DNA of 64,000 bases from CBDATA01 sp965215615 (lineage in GTDB: Bacteria; Acidobacteriota; Vicinamibacteria; Marinacidobacterales; Marinacidobacteraceae): the NCBI GenBank assembly GCA_965215615.1, contig OZ244068.1:496001-560000 (forward strand). The letters run 5' to 3'. A program made the translations under genes and the position numbers. Numbering within the stretch: position 1 is the stretch's first letter; each line of letters opens with the position of its first letter. Positions 50,442-56,981 of the stretch are shown here, one piece after another. The notes under the pieces were generated by a model. That model had not been told where the DNA came from. It saw only the letters and a list, made by a program, of their open reading frames with translations, and did not search any database.

Positions 50442-52382
50442 ATGGAGGAAGCGTCGCGGTCGGTCGTCTGGTTGCGGCTGATCGAAGGAGAAGGGGCGGC
50501 GCTCTTCGAGACGACTCTTGACGGAAAGCCGCTCGGATTCGGTTTTGGGCCGTGGGATGCGGTGGCTCTCCTGTGCCGCGCCGGGGCCGGAGGAGCGGTC
50601 GTCGCGTTCGCGCTGGAGGAGGAAGTCGCCGGGCTGGATCCCGGTGATTTCGAGATCGGCGCGCCGTGGTGTCTGGTAGGGGAGTCGGGGGGATGCCGGT
50701 GGGCCAGGGTTCCGCCGCCTTCGGAGTCGGCCGCTTCCGCCGCGCTTGCCGTCGTCCTCGACCGGGACGACGGGCCCTTCGAACCCTTCGAACGCACTGC
50801 CCGGGGGCTCTCGTTGGCGGTTGCGGAACCGGAGGTGTTGTCTCTCTTCGAGATTGCCGGGCTCCATCCGCTGGTCATGCTCGAGAGCCGACTGGTCGCC
50901 GGCATGTTCGATGCCACGGGCGGCGAAGGAGATGCTTCGAAGACTTCGGCCGATCCCCCCGCGCCAGCAGGATTCGCTGAGCGCATCTGGGCGGCACTTG
51001 TCGCTGGCGAGAGGCGGAAGGCATCGAAACGCGACCTCGAATGGCCCGCCGGGATCTTGCCGTTCCAGCGCGAGGGAGTAGGCACCCTGCTCCGCATGGA
51101 CCGGCTCCTGCTCTCCGACGACATGGGTCTCGGCAAGACGGTGCAAGCGGTCGCGGCGATCCGCATCCTGCGCAGCCGGAGAGAGTTGCGTTCGTGTCTG
51201 GTGGTCGCGCCAGCAGGACTTCTCGACCAGTGGCGGCGCGAAATCGCGCGTTGGTCCCCCGAGCTCTCCGCGATCATCGTCCGGGGCCTTCCGGACCAGC
51301 GCGCCTGGCAGTGGGAGGCGGAAAAGGATGTGGTGCTCGCGAGTTACGAGACACTCCGCGCCGACGTGGGGAGGATTCGCGGACTGGTGGCGCGACGGGG
51401 AGCGTGGGGCGCGGTGGTCCTCGACGAGGCGCAGCGGATCAAGAACCGGAACGAGACCAGCGATGCCGCGAAGAGCGTGCCCCGGTTGCGGTCATGGGCG
51501 CTGACCGGGACTCCGATGGAGAACGACGAAGAAGAGCTGGCTTCCCTTCTCGAATTCGTGGATGGCGACGGACGGGGCGCGAATCCGAAGTATGCGCCGG
51601 GGCTGTCCCTTCGCGAGCGCCACCGCGAAGTGCAGTTGCGCCGGCGAAAGGCGGATGTGCTGGAGGATCTCCCGCCGAAACTGGTGACGCGGCTGACCAT
51701 CCCGCTCGCCGCCGACCAGCGATCGAGCTACGACCGGGCTCAGCAGGATGGGATCGTGTTTCTCAGGTCGCTTGGAGCCGAGGTGGCGGTCCGTCATGTG
51801 CTGGAGCTGATCGACCGGCTCAAGCAGATCTGCAACGCAGACCCGCGGACCGATGCTTCGAGCAAACTGGCGGACATCCGCGAGCGGCTCGGGACGCTCG
51901 TCCAGCAGGGGCACAAGGCGCTCGTGTTCTCCCAGTACACGAACGACCGATCGGGAGTCACGGCGGCGGCAAGGCATCTGGCAGATTTCCACCCGCTCAC
52001 CCTGACCGGCGAGATGCCCCCGGCGGAGCGTCCGCAGCTTGTGCGGCGGTTCCGGGAATCCGACCGACACCAGGTTCTTGTCATCTCGCTCCGCGCCGGA
52101 GGGGTCGGCCTGAATCTCCAGGAGGCTTCCTATGTCTTCCACCTCGACCGCTGGTGGAACCCGGCGGTGGAGCGGCAGGCCGAAGACCGGACGCACCGCA
52201 TGGGGCAGGAGGCCAGGGTGCACGTCATCAAGTACACCTGCGAGGGCACGATCGAGCAGCGCATCGAACAGATTCTCGATCGGAAACAGGAGCTCTTCGA
52301 CCGTCTGGTGGACGACGTTTCGCTCGATCTTGCGGCGCGGCTGACCCGCGACGAATTGCTCGGCCTCTTCGATCTCTCCTGA
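50442..52382 (+). CDS. SNF2/DEAD-type helicase
   Basis: A 646-residue superfamily 2 helicase or translocase. The first 200 residues are unassigned. The helicase core starts with the Q-like GILPFQREGVGTLLRMD, motif I DDMGLGKTVQAVAA (about 227), motif II VVLDEAQRIKNRN (about 327), motif III WALTGTPMEND, motif V VISLRAGGVGLNLQEA, and motif VI ERQAEDRTHRMGQ. This is the SNF2/RapA-like set, so the protein likely translocates on duplex DNA. It is the last gene of the module, 18 bases after the BrxD-like gene, and could remodel or clear invading DNA in concert with the ATPases. Confidence 0.85.
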   Translation: MEEASRSVVWLRLIEGEGAALFETTLDGKPLGFGFGPWDAVALLCRAGAGGAVVAFALEEEVAGLDPGDFEIGAPWCLVGESGGCRWARVPPPSESAASAALAVVLDRDDGPFEPFERTARGLSLAVAEPEVLSLFEIAGLHPLVMLESRLVAGMFDATGGEGDASKTSADPPAPAGFAERIWAALVAGERRKASKRDLEWPAGILPFQREGVGTLLRMDRLLLSDDMGLGKTVQAVAAIRILRSRRELRSCLVVAPAGLLDQWRREIARWSPELSAIIVRGLPDQRAWQWEAEKDVVLASYETLRADVGRIRGLVARRGAWGAVVLDEAQRIKNRNETSDAAKSVPRLRSWALTGTPMENDEEELASLLEFVDGDGRGANPKYAPGLSLRERHREVQLRRRKADVLEDLPPKLVTRLTIPLAADQRSSYDRAQQDGIVFLRSLGAEVAVRHVLELIDRLKQICNADPRTDASSKLADIRERLGTLVQQGHKALVFSQYTNDRSGVTAAARHLADFHPLTLTGEMPPAERPQLVRRFRESDRHQVLVISLRAGGVGLNLQEASYVFHLDRWWNPAVERQAEDRTHRMGQEARVHVIKYTCEGTIEQRIEQILDRKQELFDRLVDDVSLDLAARLTRDELLGLFDLS

Positions 52383-52486
52383 GCGGAGCAGGAGGCAATG
52401 GCGGCATGGAATGCTTCAGAAAATGCGAACGACTATCAAAAGGCCAAGGAATTGGAGCGCGAGCCCGGTGGCACCGCACGGAGGCC

Positions 52487-52567
52487 CTCGCCGCCTGCGC
52501 CGCGAACCACCCGCTCGACGACGAGCAGACGCACTACACCGCGCTGTGCCAAGCCCCCGCCCGCTGA
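52487..52567 (+). pseudogene. Duplicated 3' end of the DUF5107/TPR gene
   Basis: The last 27 codons match those of the gene ending at 45891 with few changes: ALAACAANHPLDDEQTHYTA then LCQAPAR here, against DEQAHFIALCQTPAR there. Upstream, a trace of the sequence before them (TGGCACCGCACGGA) is also shared, but the intervening codons are deleted. It has no start or signal. It is a remnant of a paralogue or a duplication made when the intervening module was inserted. Confidence 0.75.
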
Positions 52568-52593
52568 CTTTTGGCCGAATAAATCAGACCTTC

Positions 52594-52652
52594 CCTGAAA
52601 CGAATCCGAAGTCTCCGGGACTGACTCCCGGAATGCGCCGGTATCGGGAAGA
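52594..52652. repeat. 59-bp REP-like repeat, right copy
   Basis: This copy matches 47277-47335 with one mismatch, in the same orientation, and contains the same CCGGGA/TCCCGG hairpin. It lies 26 bases after the duplicated gene tail and joins directly to an ankyrin-repeat fragment, so recombination has acted at its right end. Confidence 0.8.
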
Positions 52653-52735
52653 TCGATATCGGCTCCGCGGTCGAGGAGTAGGGCGGCCGTTTCGGTGGAG
52701 TACACCGGCCTTGCGAATATCCAGGCCGCCCAATC
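52653..52735 (-). pseudogene. Ankyrin-repeat fragment
   Basis: On the minus strand this reads WAAW, then STETAALLLDRGADID, the same repeat unit as in the large arrays 700 bases away, then breaks into the 59-bp repeat. It is one unit only and has no start. It shows that the array or its ancestor has been rearranged beyond its present end. Confidence 0.7.
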
Positions 52736-52737
52736 CG

Positions 52738-52783
52738 GTGGACCAGTTTTATCTGTCGCCAAGTGGACCAGTTTTATCTGTCG
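52738..52783. repeat. Two tandem 21-base repeats, insertion-sequence-end-like
   Basis: The 21-base sequence beginning GTGGACCAGTTTTATCTGTC occurs at 52738-52758 and 52763-52783, separated by CCAA. Repeated motifs containing GGTCCA with an adjacent run of A or T bases are typical of the terminal repeats of IS21-family elements. No istA/istB gene is present, so at most an element end remains. The family assignment is from memory of such ends and is tentative. Confidence 0.4.
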
Positions 52784-52861
52784 TCTCACACTGCGTGCCG
52801 ATGAACCAGAGACGTGGGCATGGCTGTCCCGCCGCCTTCGTGAGATGAGCCGGGATTCCGT

Positions 52862-53234
52862 ATGAGAGCAGACGCGCTCTTCTGGCGACAGGTCCATCCT
52901 CACTGGATTCAGAAGGGTCGCGTGACATCCCAGGTCTTCCAGCCGAGCAGGAAGGATGGGAGCCGGCTGTCCGTTGATGATGGCGATCAGATTTCCGCCG
53001 CGGATGCGTATCTCCTGTATGCCATGAGATTCCGTTCCGTGGGAGTCCTTGCCGTCACTGTGGAAGAGTGCCAAGTCCGCAAGCTCACGGTCGCCCCCCG
53101 ATCCTCTGTCAGGGCGGCCTTCGCACGCGGTCGTGGACTTCTCGGAGCTGTAGCGAGGCGCAATCAGGCGAGCGGCGGAGCACTTGCGGGATGACGCTCT
53201 GCAACGCGGCTGGAAGTTCCGGCCGCCGGAGTAG
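52862..53234 (+). pseudogene. Frameshifted small conserved gene
   Basis: The frame starts at ATG 52862 (MRADALFWRQVHPHWIQKGR, later SVGVLAVTVEECQ) and looks like a genuine small conserved protein up to VRKLTVAP. At the six-C run 53094-53099 the coherent frame shifts: removing one C continues into DPLSGRPSHAVVDFSEL, stop at 53151-53153, then RGAIRRAAEHLRDDALQRGW and a stop at 53232-53234. A slippage frameshift, and perhaps a nonsense change, have broken it. The family function is unknown to me. Confidence 0.6.
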
Positions 53235-53358
53235 GGTTTCTATTCCAGCGAGTGGTTCCGCCGAAGCCTTCTGGACATATCTGCCTCCTTGCGAGGTTCT
53301 GCCAGCCCGAATTGCTCGTTATCCGGACCGGGAAAACTGTCCAAAGGATGGGTCCACC

Positions 53359-55510
53359 TCAGGTGTCGGCCCCGCGGTCGCGGAGCAGGGCGGCCGTCTC
53401 GGTGGAGTTGTTCCGCGCGGCCGAGTGGAGAGGTGTTGTGCCGTTTTCGGTGCGTGCTTCGATATCGGCTCCTCGGTCGAGGAGCAGGGCGGCGGTCTCG
53501 GTGGAGTTGTTCCGCGCGGCCGAGTGGAGAGGTGTTGTGCCGTTTTCGGTGCGTGCTTCGATGTCGGCTCCGCGGTCGAGGAGTAGGGCGGCCGTCTCGG
53601 TGGAGTTGTTCCATGCGGCCGAGTGGAGAGGCGTGCGGCCGTTTTTGTCGCTAGCGTCGATATCGGCTCCACGGTCGAGGAGCAGGGCGGCCGTCTCGGT
53701 GGAGTTGTTCCATGCTGCCCCGTGGAGGGGGGTGAAGCCGTTTTCGTTGCGTGCGTTGATATCGGCTCCACGGTCGAGGAGCAGGGCGGCCGTCTCGGTG
53801 GAGTTGTTCACCGCGGCCCAGTGGAGAGGCGTGCGGCCGTTTTCGGCGCGTGCTTCGATATCGGCTCCACGGTCGAGGAGCAGGGCGGCCGTCTCGGTGG
53901 AGTTGTTCCGTGCCGCATCGTGGTGGGGTGTGTCGCCGTACTTGTCGCGTGCTTCGATGTCGGCTCCACGGTCGAGGAGCAGGGCGGCCGTCTCGGTGGA
54001 GTTGTTCCATGCGGCCGAGTGGAGAGGCGTGCGGCCGTTTTCGGTGCGTGCTTCGATATCGGCTCCACGGTCGAGGAGCAGGGCGGCCGTCTCGGTGGAG
54101 TTGTTCACCGCGGCCCCGTGGAGGGGGGTGAAGCCGTTTTCGTTGCGTGCTTCGATATCGGCTCCACGGTCGAGGAGCAGGGCGGCCGTCTCGGTGGAGT
54201 TGTTCCCCGCTGCCCGGTGGAGAGGCGTCATGCCGTATTTGTCGCTAGCGTCGATATCGGCTCCGCGGTCGAGGAGGAGAGCGGCCGTCTCGGTGAAGTT
54301 CTTCCATGCTGCCCCGTGGAGGGGGGTGAAGCCGTTTTCGGTGCGTGCGTTGATATTGGCTCCACGGTCGAGGAGCAGGGCGGCCGTCTCGGTGGAGTTC
54401 TTCAACGCCGCCGGATGGAGAGGTGTGTCGCCGTTTTCGGTGCGTGCTTCGATATCGGCTCCACGGTCGAGGAGCAGGGCGGCGGTCTCGGTGGAGTTGT
54501 TCCGCGCGGCCGAGTGGAGAGGTGTTGTGCCGTTTTCGGTGCGTGCTTCGATGTCGGCTCCACGGTCGAGGAGCAGGGCGGCGGTCTCGGTGGAGTTGTT
54601 CACCGCGGCCCAGTGGAGGGGGGTGAAGCCGTTTTCGGTGCGTGCTTCGATATCGGCTCCACGGTCGAGGAGCAGGGCTGCCGTTTCGGTGGAGTTCTTC
54701 CATGCTGCCCCGTGGAGGGGGGTGAAGCCGTTTTCGGTGCGTGCTTCGATGTCGGCTCCACGGTCGAGGAGCAGGGCGGCGGTCTCGGTGGAGTTGTTCA
54801 CCGCGGCCCAGTGGAGGGGGGTGAAGCCGTTTTCGGTGCGTGCTTCGATATCGGCTCCACGGTCGAGGAGCAGGGCTGCCGTTTCGGTGGAGTTCTTCCA
54901 TGCTGCCCCGTGGAGGGGGGTGAAGCCGTTTTCGGTGCGTGCTTCGATGTCGGCTCCACGGTCGAGGAGCAGGGCGGCCGTCTCGGTGGAGTTGTTCCGC
55001 GCGGCCGAGTGGAGAGGTGTTGTGCCGTTTTCGGTGCGTGCTTCGATATCGGCTCCTCGGTCGAGGAGCAGGGCGGCCGTCTCGGTGGAGTTGTTCCATG
55101 CTGCCCCGTGGAGGGGCGTTATGCCGTATTTGTCGCTAGCGTCGATATCGGCTCCACGGTCGAGGAGGAGAGCGGCCGTCTCGGTGGAGTTCTTCCCCAC
55201 TGCCCCGTGGAGGGGGGTGAAGCCGTTTTCGTTGCGTGCTTCGATGTCGGCTCCGCGGTCGAGGAGCAGGGCGGCCGTTTCGGTGGAGTTGTTCAACGCG
55301 GCCCAACGGAGGGGGGTGTTGCCGTTCTTGTCGCGTGCTTCGATGTCAGCCCCTCGGTCGAGGAGCAGGGCGGCCGTTTCGGTGGAGTTGTTCAACGCGG
55401 CCCAACGGAGGGGGGTGTTGCCGTTCTTGTCGCGTGCTTCGATGTCAGCCCCTCGGTCGAGGAGGAGGGCGGCCGTTTCCGTATCGTTCTCCCGCGCCGC
55501 CTGGTGGAGG
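53359..55510 (-). repeat. Ankyrin-coding tandem array, 99-bp unit, about 22 copies
   Basis: A 99-base unit is tandemly repeated with near identity. A 252-base block is perfectly duplicated with a 198-base shift (54529-54780 equals 54727-54978), evidence of recent unequal exchange. Units differ in a limited set of modules (TENG, NENG, AENG, DKYG, DKNG before TPLH; WAAV, GAAW, SAAR, PAAL, DAAR after it), which map to the ankyrin hairpin and first helix, the usual ligand-facing surface. Confidence 0.9.
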
Positions 55511-56442
55511 CGCTCGTTGAGTTTTTCGGGGTCGATTTCGACTTGATCCTGGGCTTCGGCGTCCTTCAGCGCATCGCGCCACTCCTTCACCGTCTGCGGA
55601 CGGCTGGCGGGTTTCAGTTTCAGCGCACGGAGAAGAATCGTCCCCCAGTGGCCGCCGGCATCCGCGTGGCTCTGCGTGAGAGCCCTTTCGTCGAGTTCGT
55701 CCTCGATCACGCGATCGGTGGCGAATGGTGGGCGGTTGCCGGTGAGGACGCGGTAGGTGACGGCGGCGAGGGCGTAGAGGTCGGTGCAGGGGCCTTGGCT
55801 TGATTTCTTCGCGTATTGCTCGATCGGGGCATATCCGTCGGTGTACATCACCGTGCGGGTTCGTTCGCCCTGGGCGATGCGGGCGCTCCCGAAGTCGATC
55901 AGGACCGGCTGGTCGTCTTTCGCGCGGATGAGGATGTTGCCGGGCTTGATGTCCCGGTGCAGGATGCCGTGGGAGTGGACGTGCTCCAGGGCATCGAGCA
56001 GGCGGTCGAGCCAGGCGCGCCACTTCCAGAAGTCGCAGGGGTTGCTGTCTTCTTTCAGCAGCGTCGCGAGGGACTTTCCCTCGATGTGCTCCTGGACGAT
56101 GTAGGCGGTGCCGTTCGCCCGGAAGTAGCGCCGGACGGTGACGATGTTCGGATGGCTCAGCTTGTGGAGCGTCTGGGCTTCTTCGAGGAAGCGCTCGTAG
56201 CCCCAGTCGAACTCTTCGCGTGATCGGGTGGTGGGCGCGATGCGGCTGCCGCCGGCCCGGCTCGCGAAATCGCGGGGGAAATACTCCTTGAGGGCAACCA
56301 GCTCGTTCAGGTACGTCCCTTTTGCCAGATAGGTGATCCCGAAGCCGCCGCTGCCGAGCACTCGGACGATCTCGTACTCATCGACCCGGTAGCCGGGTGG
56401 GAGCGCGTCGCCCGTGGAGCCGGTGAGGGGCGGAGCGGTCAT
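53359..56442 (-). CDS. Ser/Thr protein kinase with about 22 ankyrin repeats
   Basis: A 1027-residue protein. Residues about 20-285 form a Hanks-type kinase with the glycine loop LGSGGFGITY, Lys52 (VALKEYFP), catalytic HRDIKPGN (Asp164) and DFG (183-185), so it should be active. No transmembrane segment is seen. From about residue 314 to the end run about 22 ankyrin repeats of 33 residues, almost identical at DNA level, each with the core STETAALLLDRGADI. Variation is confined to the positions between ADI and TPLH and after TPLH. Its ATG overlaps a leftover vWA stop (TGATG), showing it was originally cotranscribed with a vWA gene. FHA and vWA genes of the same type lie at 62.5-64 kb. It may phosphorylate partners bound by the ankyrins. 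Confidence 0.88.
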   Translation of the reverse strand: MTAPPLTGSTGDALPPGYRVDEYEIVRVLGSGGFGITYLAKGTYLNELVALKEYFPRDFASRAGGSRIAPTTRSREEFDWGYERFLEEAQTLHKLSHPNIVTVRRYFRANGTAYIVQEHIEGKSLATLLKEDSNPCDFWKWRAWLDRLLDALEHVHSHGILHRDIKPGNILIRAKDDQPVLIDFGSARIAQGERTRTVMYTDGYAPIEQYAKKSSQGPCTDLYALAAVTYRVLTGNRPPFATDRVIEDELDERALTQSHADAGGHWGTILLRALKLKPASRPQTVKEWRDALKDAEAQDQVEIDPEKLNERLHQAARENDTETAALLLDRGADIEARDKNGNTPLRWAALNNSTETAALLLDRGADIEARDKNGNTPLRWAALNNSTETAALLLDRGADIEARNENGFTPLHGAVGKNSTETAALLLDRGADIDASDKYGITPLHGAAWNNSTETAALLLDRGADIEARTENGTTPLHSAARNNSTETAALLLDRGADIEARTENGFTPLHGAAWKNSTETAALLLDRGADIEARTENGFTPLHWAAVNNSTETAALLLDRGADIEARTENGFTPLHGAAWKNSTETAALLLDRGADIEARTENGFTPLHWAAVNNSTETAALLLDRGADIEARTENGTTPLHSAARNNSTETAALLLDRGADIEARTENGDTPLHPAALKNSTETAALLLDRGANINARTENGFTPLHGAAWKNFTETAALLLDRGADIDASDKYGMTPLHRAAGNNSTETAALLLDRGADIEARNENGFTPLHGAAVNNSTETAALLLDRGADIEARTENGRTPLHSAAWNNSTETAALLLDRGADIEARDKYGDTPHHDAARNNSTETAALLLDRGADIEARAENGRTPLHWAAVNNSTETAALLLDRGADINARNENGFTPLHGAAWNNSTETAALLLDRGADIDASDKNGRTPLHSAAWNNSTETAALLLDRGADIEARTENGTTPLHSAARNNSTETAALLLDRGADIEARTENGTTPLHSAARNNSTETAALLRDRGADT

Positions 56443-56525
56443 CAGGATTGGAAGACGGCGAACAGGATGGTGACCGAGAGGGAGGCGTTGCGGTCGGCCT
56501 CGACGAACGTGCCGCGGCCGGAGTG
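56441..56525 (-). pseudogene. 3'-end fragment of a vWA gene
   Basis: About 85 bases nearly identical to the 3' end of the vWA gene at 62560-62640, reading SGRGTFVEADRNASLSVTIL to its stop, placed directly before the kinase start in the TGATG overlap. The rest of that vWA copy is gone and replaced by the HigA gene. It proves that the kinase gene once followed a vWA gene. Confidence 0.85.
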
Positions 56526-56526
56526 G

Positions 56527-56817
56527 TCAGGCGGCTTCAAGCGGCGTGATATTCGACAGGTCGAGCGTTTTCCGGGCATGAGCCAGATCACAGGCTCGCT
56601 GCAGGTTCATCCAGAACTCCGCGGTGTTGCCGAAGAACTTCGAGAGCCTCATCGCGGTGTCCACGGTCAGAGACGTTTCCCCCTTCACGAGCCGTTCGAT
56701 TCGGGTTCGTGGCACATGCAGCCGTCGCGCCAGCATGATCGCGCTCATGCCGAGCGGCTCAAGGTAGAGGTCGGCCAGAACCTCCCCCGGGTGAGCCGGA
56801 TCTTCGAATCGGTTCAT
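56527..56817 (-). CDS. higA: HigA-type antitoxin (XRE family)
   Basis: A 96-residue addiction-module antidote. The N-terminal MNRFEDPAHPGEVLADLYLE is the classic HigA start. The XRE helix-turn-helix spans about 22-62 (MSAIMLARRLHVPRTRIERL, VKGETSLTVDTAMRLSKFFG), and the end has NTAEFWMNLQRACDL. It looks intact, but the upstream higB is only a fragment, so it is an orphan antitoxin that may still bind DNA. The start overlaps the higB-fragment stop (ATGA). Immediately downstream lies the vWA fragment and then the kinase gene. Confidence 0.9.
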   Translation of the reverse strand: MNRFEDPAHPGEVLADLYLEPLGMSAIMLARRLHVPRTRIERLVKGETSLTVDTAMRLSKFFGNTAEFWMNLQRACDLAHARKTLDLSNITPLEAA

Positions 56818-56939
56818 TTTCGGTTTCCTACGTGGTAGTCCACGATTTCCACGTCAGCCGGCCCGATCTCTGTCCACCGGAAGCAGATGCGCCACTGGTC
56901 GTTGATGCGGATCGAGTACTGGCCGGCGAGCGCTTCCAG
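56814..56939 (-). pseudogene. higB: higB toxin 3' fragment, copy A
   Basis: Only the last 41 codons of a HigB/RelE-fold toxin remain: LEALAGQYSIRINDQWRICF then RWTEIGPADVEIVDYHVGNR. They still overlap the higA start. The upstream part is replaced by an ankyrin fragment (DSTETAALLL), which joins in frame at LLLEALAG, suggesting recombination at a short shared CTCCT(G/C)GA. The missing N-terminal part holds most of the fold, so toxicity is not expected. Confidence 0.85.
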
Positions 56940-56981
56940 GAGTAGGGCGGCGGTCTCGGTGGAGTCCGTCCTCGACGAGGC

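Larger units (their letters stand above)
52383..52861. other. Junction zone: gene-tail fragment, repeat, ankyrin fragment, IS-end-like repeats
   Basis: This stretch is a patchwork. It holds in order a damaged copy of the DUF5107 gene 3' end (52487-52567), the right 59-bp repeat (52594-52652), a short ankyrin-repeat fragment on the minus strand (about 52653-52735), and two 21-base repeats (52738-52783). Long minus-strand frames through it join these pieces and are not genes. Confidence 0.7.

Noticed and set aside
47418..52382. Calling the module a complete BREX system
   Set aside because: Only DUF2791-type ATPases and a helicase are present; BrxX/PglX, PglZ, BrxL and BrxA/B are not in the window.
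53252..55546. 764-codon open frame on the plus strand antisense to the kinase ankyrin array
   Set aside because: It is a by-product of a 99-base repeat without stops on the opposite strand. The product repeats arginine- and serine-rich motifs, and it has no ribosome-binding site or family resemblance.
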